Assembly: GCA_947496375.1 (NCBI GenBank)
Contig: CANMCY010000001.1
Coordinates: forward strand, 180,782-244,781
Source: Flavobacteriales bacterium
Lineage (GTDB): Bacteria; Bacteroidota; Bacteroidia; NS11-12g; UBA955
Direction: 5' to 3'
DNA length: 64,000 bases
Below, piece by piece: positions 1 to 8,736 of the stretch (within the stretch, counting starts at the first letter, position 1; every line of letters begins with the position of its first letter). A program made the position numbers and the translations under genes. Below the pieces are notes generated by a model. The model searched no databases. It was not told the DNA's origin and saw only the letters and a program-made list of their open reading frames with translations.

Positions 1-1
1 C

Positions 2-448
2 CAAAAAATCATCTTGTCAGAGTTTATCAACTTATTAAACCTATGGATTAATGAGAACAAGTTTGAAAATAACCTGTCTCTTTCAAAATATTACCTGCGA
101 TTTGCCAGAAATTTTGATTTTCAGACAGTATCCACCAAGTATCTCTACAACAATTATTCAGAGCGTTTGGATAAGATTTTGAACATTGCAACGGAAAGGC
201 AGTGGGTTTTGGATAAAATAAAAGAAATTGAGGGTGTACTGGAAAAAGAAAAAAATCAAATTACCAATTTGCTTTTATTTTTAATTGCCCTGTTGCAGTT
301 AGCAGCAGTTTTTTTGGATGATATAAGACATTTTCTGGTGGGTGTGTTCAGTGTTTCAGAGGAGGCTGCCAAAAACAGCATGTCAGCCATGGTAATGCTT
401 ATTTGTTTGTTTATAGGTGTTGTTTTTTTTCTGAAAAGACGGATATAA
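2..448 (+). CDS. C-terminal part of a two-helix membrane protein (5' end outside window)
   Basis: The frame is open to the window edge, so the N-terminus is missing; the TTG at 14 is simply the first possible start inside the window. About 148 residues are visible. The first two thirds are charged and helical, and they are followed by two hydrophobic segments near the C-terminus, separated by a short acidic stretch and ending in KRRI. The arrangement is a cytoplasmic helical region anchored by a C-terminal hairpin of two membrane helices. I do not recognise the family. A strong hairpin terminator follows the stop, shared with dnaK on the other strand. Confidence 0.6.
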   Translation, partial: QKIILSEFINLLNLWINENKFENNLSLSKYYLRFARNFDFQTVSTKYLYNNYSERLDKILNIATERQWVLDKIKEIEGVLEKEKNQITNLLLFLIALLQLAAVFLDDIRHFLVGVFSVSEEAAKNSMSAMVMLICLFIGVVFFLKRRI

Positions 449-456
449 ACCACAAA

Positions 457-484
457 AAAAGAGGCACTTTTCAGTGCCTCTTCT
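457..484. terminator. Bidirectional hairpin terminator between the membrane protein and dnaK
   Basis: A perfect 9-bp stem (459-467 pairing with 474-482) encloses a 6-base loop. It is preceded by a run of A and lies between two convergent genes, so it can end transcription from both sides. Confidence 0.75.
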
Positions 485-503
485 CATCATTTACCATATG
501 GAA

Positions 504-2402
504 TTATTTCACTTCTTCGAAGTCCACATCTTCTACTTTACCATCATTGTCTGACTTTCCTGCACCTTCGGTACCGGTGGTTTGCTCTGCCTGGTTAGCT
601 GCGTTGTACATGTCCTGGCTTGCCGCTTCCCATGCTTTGCTGAGTTCGGCTGTTGCAGTTTCAATGGCGGGCAAATCCTTGGCTTCATGCGCTTTTTTAA
701 GCGTATCCAGCGCAGATTCAATGGCGGTTTTCTTTTCGGCAGGTATTTTATCGCCGTATTCTTTCAGCTGTTTTTCAGTGCTGAAAATCAGTGAATCGGC
801 TGCATTCAGTTTATCCACTTCTTCACGACGCTTGTTGTCGGCTTCTGCATTTTCCTGTGCCTCCTGCTTCATTTTCTCGATATCTTCCTTGCTTAATCCG
901 CTGCTGGCTTCAATGCGTATCTTCTGCTCTTTGCCGGTGGCCTTATCTTTTGCACTCACGCTCAGAATACCATTTGCGTCGATGTCAAAAGTTACCTCAA
1001 TCTGAGGTACGCCGCGGGGTGCAGGCGGAACTCCGTCCAGAATGAATTTGCCTATGGTTTTGTTGTCGCGAGCCATGGGTCTTTCACCTTGAAGAATATG
1101 AATTTCAACTTGTGGCTGATTATCAGCAGCTGTGCTGAAAACTTCGGTTTTCTTGGTGGGGATGGTGGTGTTAGACTCAATCATTTTAGTAAACACGCTG
1201 CCCATGGTTTCAATACCCAGACTTAGTGGGGTAACATCCAGCAGCAGTATGTCTTTTACTTCACCGGTAAGAACACCGCCCTGCAATGCTGCACCTATGG
1301 CAACTACCTCATCGGGGTTTACACCTTTGCTGGGGGCTTTGCCGAAGAAATCTTCCACCAGCTTTTGTATCGCCGGTATGCGGGTAGAGCCACCCACGAG
1401 AATCACTTCATCGATTTCGGAAGGATTCATGCCTGCATCGGAAAGGGCCTTTTTACAGGGCTCCAGGGTGCGCTGAATCAGGGTAGCGGCCAGTTGTTCA
1501 AACTTGCTGCGGGTTAGCTTGCGAACCAAGTGAGCGGGCACACCGTCTATAGCGGTTATATAGGGCAGGTTGATATCTGTTTCAGTGCTGCTTGACAGTT
1601 CGATTTTCGCTTTTTCTGCAGCTTCTTTCAACCGTTGCAGAGCCATGGGATCTTTACGCAGATCCATGTTTTGCTCGGCTTTGAATTCCTCGGCCAGCCA
1701 GTCTATTACTACTTGGTCGAAGTCGTCGCCGCCAAGGTGGGTGTCACCATTGGTACTTTTTACTTCAAATACACCGTCGCCAAGTTCCAGCACGCTGATA
1801 TCAAACGTACCACCACCGAGGTCATAGACTGCTATTTTCATATCCTGTCCTTTTTTGTCCATGCCATAGGCAAGGGCAGCGGCTGTGGGCTCATTAATGA
1901 TGCGTTCTACCTTGAGTCCTGCAATTTCGCCGGCTTCTTTGGTGGCTTGTCTTTGGGCATCGTCAAAATAGGCGGGAACGGTTACCACGGCGCGGGTAAC
2001 TTCATGTCCCAGGAAATCTTCAGCTGTTTTCTTCATCTTCTGAAGTACCATAGCGCTGATTTCCTGCGGTGTGTAGGTGCGGTCTCCGATTTGCACACGG
2101 GGTGTGTCATTGTCGCCTTTCACAACTTCATAGCTCACACGGCCGGTTTCAGTCTGTACGTTGGAGAATTTTTCTCCCATAAAACGCTTGATGGATGAAA
2201 TGGTGTGCTTAGGGTTGGTGATGGCCTGACGTTTGGCGGGATCCCCCACTTTTCTTTCTCCGTTGCCGCCATCCAGAAAGGCAACAATGGAGGGGGTAGT
2301 GCGACGTCCTTCGCTGTTAGCAATCACAACGGGCTCGTTTCCTTCCAGTACGGCAACACAGCTGTTGGTGGTGCCCAGATCAATACCTATAATTTTACTC
2401 AT
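504..2402 (-). CDS. dnaK: Molecular chaperone DnaK (Hsp70)
   Basis: ATP-dependent Hsp70 chaperone of the cytosol, which binds unfolded segments with DnaJ and GrpE. It has 632 residues, the usual length. The N-terminus begins [14 protein letters not shown], the ATPase phosphate-1 signature; later come [12 protein letters not shown] and [11 protein letters not shown], then the substrate-binding domain and a disordered acidic tail ending [10 protein letters not shown]. The frame opens 13 codons further upstream, but the conserved MSK start at 2402 is clearly the real one. dnaJ and grpE are not adjacent. No CIRCE operator is seen upstream. A TATTTTG box lies about 43 nt before the ATG. Confidence 0.97.
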   Translation of the reverse strand: MSKIIGIDLGTTNSCVAVLEGNEPVVIANSEGRRTTPSIVAFLDGGNGERKVGDPAKRQAITNPKHTISSIKRFMGEKFSNVQTETGRVSYEVVKGDNDTPRVQIGDRTYTPQEISAMVLQKMKKTAEDFLGHEVTRAVVTVPAYFDDAQRQATKEAGEIAGLKVERIINEPTAAALAYGMDKKGQDMKIAVYDLGGGTFDISVLELGDGVFEVKSTNGDTHLGGDDFDQVVIDWLAEEFKAEQNMDLRKDPMALQRLKEAAEKAKIELSSSTETDINLPYITAIDGVPAHLVRKLTRSKFEQLAATLIQRTLEPCKKALSDAGMNPSEIDEVILVGGSTRIPAIQKLVEDFFGKAPSKGVNPDEVVAIGAALQGGVLTGEVKDILLLDVTPLSLGIETMGSVFTKMIESNTTIPTKKTEVFSTAADNQPQVEIHILQGERPMARDNKTIGKFILDGVPPAPRGVPQIEVTFDIDANGILSVSAKDKATGKEQKIRIEASSGLSKEDIEKMKQEAQENAEADNKRREEVDKLNAADSLIFSTEKQLKEYGDKIPAEKKTAIESALDTLKKAHEAKDLPAIETATAELSKAWEAASQDMYNAANQAEQTTGTEGAGKSDNDGKVEDVDFEEVK

Positions 2403-2445
2403 GATTTCAGTATAGCCATCTTGAAACAACAAAAATGCCAAGCAG

Positions 2446-2453
2446 CAAAATAC
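2446..2453 (-). promoter_or_regulatory. Possible -7 promoter box of dnaK
   Basis: On the minus strand this reads GTATTTTG followed by CTGC. It resembles the -7 box (TAnnTTTGC) found before other genes here but is one base short of the consensus. It lies 43 nt upstream of the dnaK ATG. Confidence 0.35.
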
Positions 2454-2488
2454 GGGCTGCGTATGACGAAATGGCAGTAAGACTGATT

Positions 2489-3496
2489 TTATGGCAGAAT
2501 GTTTAGCGCCTTGGTTTCTGCGTTGTTCCTCATGAAAAGGATTGAGCCACTGTCAAATTTCACCTTGTCGATTTTTTGTATACACCGACTGGCAAAAAGT
2601 CCGATTCCGCCCTGAATATTGCTGAATTCTGCCTGTTTTTGCACAATGCCTATAGAAGGTTCATTCACTGAAATGTAATCTGATAAAAGCTGGTTACCTC
2701 CGTAAACCCGGATGCCGGCATACCTCATTCTGTGATACAGCCCGGGATCTGCTGTGATGGTATTGCGCAAAAATTGCAATAATGCCAGCCGGGGGATTTT
2801 ATAAAGCATATTGCTGTTACCTATGGCAGATGCATTGGTAAGTACGCTCCAAGTGGCAACCTTGGTGGTTTTCTTAAATGTATCATTAACGGGAAACTCA
2901 TCGTAGGTGATGTCCATTTTTACATCATAGGCAAAGCTGTTTGTTCCGGCCTTCATACTGATGGTGAGGTATTCAGGGGTTACGGCAAAGTTGCTGCTGG
3001 AGTCTCGGAAGGGGGAAAGTATATTGGCAAGCCCCACCAGATTGGTTTCTGCGCGAACCATGTTGCCGGTTTTGGGACTGTAGACCTCCAGTATGTATCG
3101 CTTCCCTGCATCCAGTGATGATGTTCCGGAGGTTTTTAAACGGTACAGCGGATTTTTATCATTGGCAAACAATCCCGAGTCTTTGGCAATATTCCAGACC
3201 CGTGTGAGCTTACCGTTAAATACGTTGTCCGATGACCTGAGTGAAACCATGGCCGAATCCAGATAGAGTGAATCACTGATTTTTGCCACCTGAAGTGCAC
3301 CGCTGTTTTGATTGAGAAATGCCTTTGCCACACGCACATATTGCACACTGTCATTGACATTGAGCATCCCGTAAACTACAATGGTCTCTTTCCAGTCCGC
3401 ATTGATGTCCAGATCGTTTTTACAGGAAAATAAAGAAATAATAACCGCACAAAATGCGGAGATTAATAAACGGTATGCAGTTGACAGTTTTTTCAC
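2489..3496 (-). CDS. DUF4249-like lipoprotein
   Basis: A 335-residue predicted lipoprotein. The N-terminus has a lysine start, a hydrophobic core and a lipobox (ISLFSC, Cys about residue 25), so it should be anchored in the outer or inner membrane facing the periplasm or surface. The mature part starts with an [10 protein letters not shown] strand typical of DUF4249 proteins of Bacteroidota, which are often encoded near TonB receptors; none is adjacent here. The start codon is GTG at 3496, as no in-frame ATG lies before the signal peptide. It is transcribed divergently from the gene at 3549. Function of the family is unknown. Confidence 0.7.
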   Translation of the reverse strand: MKKLSTAYRLLISAFCAVIISLFSCKNDLDINADWKETIVVYGMLNVNDSVQYVRVAKAFLNQNSGALQVAKISDSLYLDSAMVSLRSSDNVFNGKLTRVWNIAKDSGLFANDKNPLYRLKTSGTSSLDAGKRYILEVYSPKTGNMVRAETNLVGLANILSPFRDSSSNFAVTPEYLTISMKAGTNSFAYDVKMDITYDEFPVNDTFKKTTKVATWSVLTNASAIGNSNMLYKIPRLALLQFLRNTITADPGLYHRMRYAGIRVYGGNQLLSDYISVNEPSIGIVQKQAEFSNIQGGIGLFASRCIQKIDKVKFDSGSILFMRNNAETKALNILP

Positions 3497-3523
3497 AACG
3501 ATGCTGAAGTCAGCTTTTTGGTC

Positions 3524-3531
3524 TAACTTTG
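3524..3531 (+). promoter_or_regulatory. -7 promoter box TAACTTTG
   Basis: Exact match to the Bacteroidota -7 consensus TAnnTTTG, followed by C, 17 nt before the ATG at 3549. No convincing -33 element is seen. Confidence 0.5.
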
Positions 3532-3548
3532 CCTTTACTCCTGCAAAG

Positions 3549-4850
3549 ATGAGGAAAATTATCGGCCTTTGTTTTCTGTTATGCTTTTTTTACCCGGCGC
3601 AAACACAGCAGGTTACCAAAGATTTTATGAAGCTGGTATGGGAAGACAATTTTCAAAAACTGGAAAATGTGTGGGCGCAGCAATCCACGGCAGATAATTT
3701 TTTCATCGGATCTTCTGAAGGTTTTGAGGTATGGCGAAAGAGCAAAAACAACGGCTACTTCATTTTCCCGCAAAAGGTGCAGGAATTCCGCGTGTTTGAG
3801 GTTTCGCTGCAGTTTGTTTTCGATGGGAAAGGGGCCGCTGAAAATGCAGCAGGATTGTTGTTACAGGCCCAACCCGACGGCTCGGGGGCGGTGATTGTGG
3901 AGGTAAACCGAAAAAAGCAATTCCGCATTCGCAGGGCATCCTCCAATAGATTAATTCCGGTAAATGAGCCCAATAAGGGCTGGCGAAAGCCCGAAACTAA
4001 AATTAGAGGAGAAGGCATCACCTTGACCGTGAAAACAAACGACAAGGTGTATGACGTTTACATCAATAATATTTACGCTTATTCCTTCACAGAAATAGAG
4101 TTTTCAAAAGGATGGATAGGTTTGTATGTGGGGCCTGAAACCCGGGTAATATACAAGAAGCTCACCGTGAAAATAGACGATGAATCATCTTCATTGCCAA
4201 CAGCATTAACCAATTTCCCCGACGATAGAAAATCCCTGCATCTGCAGCTGGCAAGATTGAAGGAGGTTATCCAAAAGAAGGATTTTCGCATAGCGGAACT
4301 CGAAGGGCAGTTAAAGGATCAGACAGGGCTCAATTACAAGGCCGACAGTGTTTTGTTGAAGCAATCTCAGGAAGCGGTAGCACGGGTGGATGAGCTGGAA
4401 ATAGAGTTGGAAAAAGTGAATGAGGATAAGCTGAAACTGGAAAAAGAATTACTGAAACTGCAGCAGTTTAAAAATGCCGCATCAGGCGCTGTGGATGTCA
4501 ATGTGACAGATAATCTCATTAACATCAATGAAGAACTGCGCATTGAATTGCAAAAATCTAAAAAGACCATAGAAGATCTGGAGGCGGCCTTGCTGAAGCA
4601 GCAATCCCAGGTAGATGGATGGATCAAAAAGCTCAACCAGATGGAGAACGCTACGGAAGATTTTAAAAATAATGTCCGGTTTCAGCGGGGATTGCTTATT
4701 CAAAAAGACAGCATCATTCGCGAACAGCAAAAATCCATCGATCAGCTGGAGAAGTCAGCCAGAGAGGCGGAAAAGGACAAGAAAAAAACAACGCTTCCGT
4801 CAAAAAAAGAAAAAGAAATAAAAAAGGAAAACCTGTTTGATGAAAACTAA
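3549..4850 (+). CDS. Exported protein: concanavalin-like domain plus long coiled coil
   Basis: 433 residues. Residues 1-21 form a signal peptide ending PAQTQ. About residues 30-215 look like a beta-sandwich of the LamG/DUF1080 (3-keto-disaccharide hydrolase) kind, with motifs such as AAGLLLQAQPD and KGWIGLYVGPE; this fold usually binds or cleaves carbohydrate. From about residue 225 to 420 the chain is a heptad-rich coiled coil full of E, K, L and Q, ending in a lysine-rich tail. The start at 3549 was chosen because the signal peptide follows directly and a -7 box lies just upstream; the frame is open further 5'. panB follows after 3 nt, so the two are probably cotranscribed, though no functional link is obvious. 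Confidence 0.7.
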   Translation: MRKIIGLCFLLCFFYPAQTQQVTKDFMKLVWEDNFQKLENVWAQQSTADNFFIGSSEGFEVWRKSKNNGYFIFPQKVQEFRVFEVSLQFVFDGKGAAENAAGLLLQAQPDGSGAVIVEVNRKKQFRIRRASSNRLIPVNEPNKGWRKPETKIRGEGITLTVKTNDKVYDVYINNIYAYSFTEIEFSKGWIGLYVGPETRVIYKKLTVKIDDESSSLPTALTNFPDDRKSLHLQLARLKEVIQKKDFRIAELEGQLKDQTGLNYKADSVLLKQSQEAVARVDELEIELEKVNEDKLKLEKELLKLQQFKNAASGAVDVNVTDNLININEELRIELQKSKKTIEDLEAALLKQQSQVDGWIKKLNQMENATEDFKNNVRFQRGLLIQKDSIIREQQKSIDQLEKSAREAEKDKKKTTLPSKKEKEIKKENLFDEN

Positions 4851-4853
4851 ACC

Positions 4854-5672
4854 ATGAGTATTCAGAAAAAAGAATTTAAAAAAATAACCACCCACGTTTT
4901 GCTTGAGATGAAGCAAAAAGGGGAAAAAATTTCGATGCTAACTGCATACGATTTTTCCATGGCCAAGCTGGTTGACCAGGCAGGGATTGATGTGATACTG
5001 GTGGGTGACAGCGCCAGTAACGTAATGGCCGGACATGAAACCACGCTGCCCATAACCCTCGATCAGATGATATACCACGCATCGTCCGTGGTGCGTGGCA
5101 TTGACAGGGCACTGGTGGTAGTAGATTTGCCTTTTGGCAGTTACCAGGGAAACAGCAAGGAAGCGTTGGCCAGTACCATCCGCATAATGAAGGAAAGCGG
5201 CGCGCATGCCGTGAAAATGGAAGGAGGGGAAGAGATTATTGAAAGTATTAAGCGAATCCTTACTGCCGGAGTACCTGTGATGGGGCACCTGGGCCTCACA
5301 CCCCAGAGCATATATAAATTCGGAACCTACGCCGTGCGTGCTACGGAAGAAGAAGAAGCCGAAAAACTGATACACGACAGTAAATTGCTGGAGGCAGCCG
5401 GTTGCTTTGCACTGGTGCTTGAAAAAATACCCAGTAAGCTGGCCAAGAGGGTAGCTGAAAATTTAACCATTCCTGTAATAGGCATTGGTGCCGGACCTGA
5501 CGTAGACGGACAGGTGCTTGTTTTACACGATATGCTGGGGATTAATACAGAATTTAAGCCTCGTTTTTTACGCAAGTACGCCGACTTGCACGGTATCATC
5601 ACCGGTGCAGTGCAGCATTATGTATCGGACGTGAAAAACCGCGATTTCCCTAACGAAAAGGAACAATACTAA
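4854..5672 (+). CDS. panB: 3-methyl-2-oxobutanoate hydroxymethyltransferase
   Basis: First committed step of pantothenate (coenzyme A) synthesis: transfers a hydroxymethyl group from methylene-tetrahydrofolate to alpha-ketoisovalerate. 272 residues, normal for PanB. Family motifs are [34 protein letters not shown] (metal-binding Asp), [17 protein letters not shown] and [14 protein letters not shown]. It lies 3 nt behind the coiled-coil gene and converges on the transaldolase gene with only 2 nt between the stops. panC and panD are not in the window. Confidence 0.96.
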   Translation: MSIQKKEFKKITTHVLLEMKQKGEKISMLTAYDFSMAKLVDQAGIDVILVGDSASNVMAGHETTLPITLDQMIYHASSVVRGIDRALVVVDLPFGSYQGNSKEALASTIRIMKESGAHAVKMEGGEEIIESIKRILTAGVPVMGHLGLTPQSIYKFGTYAVRATEEEEAEKLIHDSKLLEAAGCFALVLEKIPSKLAKRVAENLTIPVIGIGAGPDVDGQVLVLHDMLGINTEFKPRFLRKYADLHGIITGAVQHYVSDVKNRDFPNEKEQY

Positions 5673-5674
5673 GT

Positions 5675-6331
5675 TTAGCCGTTGGCTTTTTTGTGGTCGG
5701 CCAGGAACTGAGCCAGGCCAATATCGGTGAGGGGATGCTTGAAAAGTCCCATAATGGCGCTGAGCGGGCAGGTTACCACATCGGCACCGGCTTGGGCGCT
5801 TTTCACAATGTGTAAAGGATTGCGAATGCTGGCAGCCAGAATCTGGGTTTCATAACCCTGTATGGAATAAATTTCTGCAATTTGCTGAATCAGATCTATG
5901 CCGTCCCAGCTGCTGTCATCGAGGCGACCTATAAATGGCGACAGGTAGGTGGCGCCGGCTTTGGCTGCGAGAATGGCTTGCCCCGAACTGAATACCAAAG
6001 TACAGTTAGTGCGGATGCCTTTTTTGGTAAAGTGGGAAATGGCTTTTACCCCGTCTACGATCATGGGTACTTTCACCACAATGTTAGGATGAAGTCCGGC
6101 CAAACGCTCACCTTCATCAACCATGCCTTTGAAATCGGTAGAAATCACTTCGGCACTCACATCGCCGTTTACAATGTTGCAAATGGCTTTGTAGTGATTG
6201 AGTACATTGTCATGTCCGGTAATACCCTCTTTGGCCATTAAAGATGGATTGGTGGTTACACCGTCAAGAATGCCGAGTTCATTGGCTTCGCGTATCTGTT
6301 CGAGGTTGGCTGTGTCGATGAAGAATTTCAT
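5675..6331 (-). CDS. Transaldolase, small TalC/FSA type
   Basis: 218-residue class I aldolase of the short transaldolase/fructose-6-phosphate aldolase family, acting in the non-oxidative pentose phosphate pathway. Motifs: MKFFIDTANLEQI at the N-terminus, VTTNPSLMAKEG, the Schiff-base lysine in VVKVPMI, NCTLVFSSGQA, and SPFIGRLDD. Whether it acts as transaldolase or fructose-6-phosphate aldolase cannot be read from sequence. The promoter box TAATTTTG ends 7 nt before the ATG, which suggests a nearly leaderless mRNA. Confidence 0.93.
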   Translation of the reverse strand: MKFFIDTANLEQIREANELGILDGVTTNPSLMAKEGITGHDNVLNHYKAICNIVNGDVSAEVISTDFKGMVDEGERLAGLHPNIVVKVPMIVDGVKAISHFTKKGIRTNCTLVFSSGQAILAAKAGATYLSPFIGRLDDSSWDGIDLIQQIAEIYSIQGYETQILAASIRNPLHIVKSAQAGADVVTCPLSAIMGLFKHPLTDIGLAQFLADHKKANG

Positions 6332-6338
6332 GTTGTGG

Positions 6339-6346
6339 CAAAATTA
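6339..6346 (-). promoter_or_regulatory. -7 promoter box TAATTTTG of the transaldolase gene
   Basis: Exact TAnnTTTG match on the minus strand followed by CC; it ends 7 nt before the ATG at 6331. Confidence 0.6.
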
Positions 6347-6388
6347 GCACCTTTCTCGTGGACCTAATTTGTGGACAACCGGAATTTA

Positions 6389-7027
6389 TCACCAACTTTT
6401 CACCCGATAAAAAATGTGGAGGCCCCCAAATGCCTGACTCAGTCCGTAATCATAACCGGTGCGATTGGTGCTGTTCAGGCGCAGGCCGGCTTCTGCTTTC
6501 AGGTGAATCGGAATTTTGAGCGGGGTATAGTGAAAGGAGAGTCCAAACTGCGGCATGTAGCGGCTTTGAGGCCATTGCCGCTCTGTGATAATTCCATTGC
6601 TGAAAACTTCCGAACCGCTTTCCTTAAATATGCCCTGAAGCCCAAACCAAATGGCCGGATTGAAGCGGGGTTTGTCATTGAATTTTAGTTCACCTACAGC
6701 GTTTACTGTCCACAAGCGCAAATTTGCCTGATACAAAATGCTGTTGCCTGAGCGTATGTCGGGGCGGTAGTTAACTTCGCCAAAACCCATTGAAATGTTG
6801 GCATTGAACAAATGGGACAATGAACTTTGAACCGATAAACCCGCCGAGTAGGCATTGTTAATTCTGTCTGAATAATAGTTGCCCAACTCTTCATTGGCAT
6901 AGTAACGGTAGAAATTTGTTTCCCCTCTGCCATAAATTCCGACACTGATATCCTCGGGGATGGAATTAATCTGGGCTTCTGCCCGCATGGCAATCAGCAG
7001 GGTTAGCAATAGCAAAATTTGCTTCAT
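6389..7027 (-). CDS. Outer-membrane beta-barrel-like protein, unknown function
   Basis: 212 residues with a clear signal peptide (MKQILLLLTLLIAMRAEAQ). The mature protein is rich in alternating aromatic and polar residues (for example GRGETNFYRYYANEE, LRLWTVNAVGELKF) as in small outer-membrane beta-barrels or periplasmic beta proteins. No specific family is recognised. Its ATG overlaps the stop of the upstream SRPBCC-like gene (ATGA), so the two are translated from one mRNA. Confidence 0.6.
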   Translation of the reverse strand: MKQILLLLTLLIAMRAEAQINSIPEDISVGIYGRGETNFYRYYANEELGNYYSDRINNAYSAGLSVQSSLSHLFNANISMGFGEVNYRPDIRSGNSILYQANLRLWTVNAVGELKFNDKPRFNPAIWFGLQGIFKESGSEVFSNGIITERQWPQSRYMPQFGLSFHYTPLKIPIHLKAEAGLRLNSTNRTGYDYGLSQAFGGLHIFYRVKSW

Positions 7028-7467
7028 GGTTGTTCAAAATAGTTTCGATACCGGGGCTTTCTTATGGCAAGCATAAACCAGATGGCCGGAACCCAAAAGG
7101 TTGTAAAAAAACAATTTTTTCCCGAGAAATACACCCTGTCATAAATCAAGGTTTGGTTATTTTTTTTCACCACAGCATGTATGTGACGCCAGTTTTTCAA
7201 TCCTGTTGGCAAAGAATGGCCCTCATCGGTGAAGCACCATAAGCGCTTCTTACTGCAAACCCGGGTTATGGCACCTGTCCAAAGGGTGGAACTCAAAAGT
7301 GATTCTACCCTCATTTTCATTCCGGCCCCCACAAAAATCCCATCGAATTGTTCAATCTTTACAGAAATTCCCGGTGGATTCAGGGTTTCCAGTAGTTTTT
7401 GATCAAAACCATCCCTTACTTTCTTAAAAGAACATTTTACAGCGGTTTTTAGGGTGATTCTAATCAT
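7024..7467 (-). CDS. SRPBCC-like ligand-binding protein
   Basis: 147 residues from the ATG at 7467; the frame extends 37 codons further but that part overlaps the divergent queD start and is not protein-like. The pattern matches the START/SRPBCC helix-grip fold: an N-terminal strand (MIRITLKTAVKCS), an early helix (KKVRDGFDQKLLETLNPP), central strands, a WTGAITRV strand and a C-terminal helix (WVPAIWFMLAIRKPRYRNYF). Such proteins bind hydrophobic ligands. Its stop overlaps the next start by ATGA. Assignment is by fold-like pattern only. Confidence 0.55.
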   Translation of the reverse strand: MIRITLKTAVKCSFKKVRDGFDQKLLETLNPPGISVKIEQFDGIFVGAGMKMRVESLLSSTLWTGAITRVCSKKRLWCFTDEGHSLPTGLKNWRHIHAVVKKNNQTLIYDRVYFSGKNCFFTTFWVPAIWFMLAIRKPRYRNYFEQP

Positions 7468-7544
7468 TTGTGTACTGCCAATAAAACTTTTTTCAGCCGA
7501 TTTGGTTTTTATAGTACGGTTTTTGCACTGAAACATTAAACAAA

Positions 7545-7967
7545 ATGGCAAATTGGGTATCGGTAACACGCACAGCACACTTTAATGCAGCACACAGATT
7601 GCATGTGGCGGAGTGGACATCGGAAAAAAACCGCGAGTTTTTTGGTTTGTGCAACAATCCCAATTACCACGGACACAATTACGAACTGCATGTTACAGTT
7701 TCAGGACCGCTGGATTCAGTATCCGGATACTTGCTGGATATGAAAACCTTAAAAGACTGGATTGAGGAAGATGTAGAACGTGCTTTCGATCACCGAAACC
7801 TGAATCTGGATACCGAAGAGTTTAGAAATCTCAATCCCACCGCAGAAAATATGGCAGTGGTTATCTGGGAAAAACTGAAAAAGCGGTTGCAGCCGGACAT
7901 GAAACTGAAAATAAAATTATTCGAAACCCCCCGTAACTTTGTAGAATTTGATGGAACACAATCATAA
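7545..7967 (+). CDS. queD: 6-carboxytetrahydropterin synthase / 6-pyruvoyl-tetrahydropterin synthase family
   Basis: 140 residues. It converts dihydroneopterin triphosphate into 6-carboxytetrahydropterin, the second step towards queuosine, and is a zinc enzyme. Zinc histidines are visible in TAHFNAAHRLH and HGHNYELHV, and the catalytic Cys lies in GLCNNPNYHGHNY. The C-terminal PTAENMAVVIWEKL and KLFETPRNFVEFDG are also typical. It overlaps folE by 17 nt, and folE supplies its substrate, so this pair forms a working unit. queC and queE are not seen in the window. Confidence 0.92.
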   Translation: MANWVSVTRTAHFNAAHRLHVAEWTSEKNREFFGLCNNPNYHGHNYELHVTVSGPLDSVSGYLLDMKTLKDWIEEDVERAFDHRNLNLDTEEFRNLNPTAENMAVVIWEKLKKRLQPDMKLKIKLFETPRNFVEFDGTQS

Positions 7968-8625
7968 ACATAATCACGATATGCTGGGCGATGACCACGT
8001 GGGTACCAATATGGAAACCCCACTGAGACCCGATGCATTCCAAATGGATAACGAGCTGAAGATAGAGCTCATAGCCAAACATTTTACCGAAATCATGCAC
8101 ATTCTGGGGCTGGATTTAAGCGATGAAAGTCTTAAGGGCACACCGCTTCGTGTAGCCAAAATGTTTGTAAATGAGCAGTTCAAAGGACTGAATCCCGATA
8201 ATCGTCCGCATCCTACCTTGTTTGAAAACGGTTTCAAGTACAAGGAAATGCTGGTGGAAAAGGATATTCATTTTTTCAGCACCTGCGAACATCACTTTGT
8301 GCCTATTATGGGCAAGGCGCACCTTGCCTATGTAAGCAGCGGTAAAGTAATCGGATTGAGCAAGCTCAATCGCATTGTAGATTATTACGCCAAAAGGCCT
8401 CAGGTGCAGGAGCGCATGACCGTTCAGATTGCCAATGAATTGATGGAAGTGCTGGAAACCCAGGATGTGGCTGTGATTATTGATGCAAGGCATCTTTGTG
8501 TGGCCAGCCGTGGCATTAAGGACATCAGCAGTGCTACTGTCACTTCAAGCTATCATGGCAAATTCAACGATCCTCAGGTTCGTGCTGAATTATTAAAATA
8601 CATCGAGATGAACGGCTCTGAATAA
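7951..8625 (+). CDS. folE: GTP cyclohydrolase I
   Basis: Converts GTP to 7,8-dihydroneopterin triphosphate, the entry to folate and queuosine synthesis. 224 residues from the ATG at 7951 (a TTG one codon earlier is less likely). Zinc ligands are in STCEHHFVPIMG and HLCVASRGI; KLNRIVDYYAKRPQVQERMT is the family signature. Before the catalytic domain there is a histidine-rich N-terminal stretch (HNHKHNHD) not part of the standard fold. The start lies inside queD, implying coupled translation. A strong terminator follows. Confidence 0.96.
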   Translation: MEHNHKHNHDMLGDDHVGTNMETPLRPDAFQMDNELKIELIAKHFTEIMHILGLDLSDESLKGTPLRVAKMFVNEQFKGLNPDNRPHPTLFENGFKYKEMLVEKDIHFFSTCEHHFVPIMGKAHLAYVSSGKVIGLSKLNRIVDYYAKRPQVQERMTVQIANELMEVLETQDVAVIIDARHLCVASRGIKDISSATVTSSYHGKFNDPQVRAELLKYIEMNGSE

Positions 8626-8655
8626 GGGTTGTTTTTCCTATAGTGTTGTTTGTGT

Positions 8656-8684
8656 AATAAAGGCGCCTCAGGGCGCCTTTATTT
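8656..8684 (+). terminator. Hairpin terminator after queD-folE
   Basis: 12-bp perfect stem (8656-8667 with 8672-8683) with a 4-base loop and T-rich flanks, 30 nt after the folE stop. The symmetrical sequence could also stop transcripts of the convergent nuclease gene. Confidence 0.75.
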
Positions 8685-8736
8685 ATGTTGTAGCCAATCT
8701 GGGATGAGGATTGAAAAAAATCCGGCAGGGTGAACG

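Noticed and set aside
403..1005. Long open frame antisense to dnaK
   Set aside because: Serine-rich, with no family-like pattern, and fully covered by the certain dnaK gene; similar shadow frames occur throughout and were left out.
2403..2488. CIRCE-type heat-shock operator before dnaK
   Set aside because: No TTAGCACTC inverted repeat is present.
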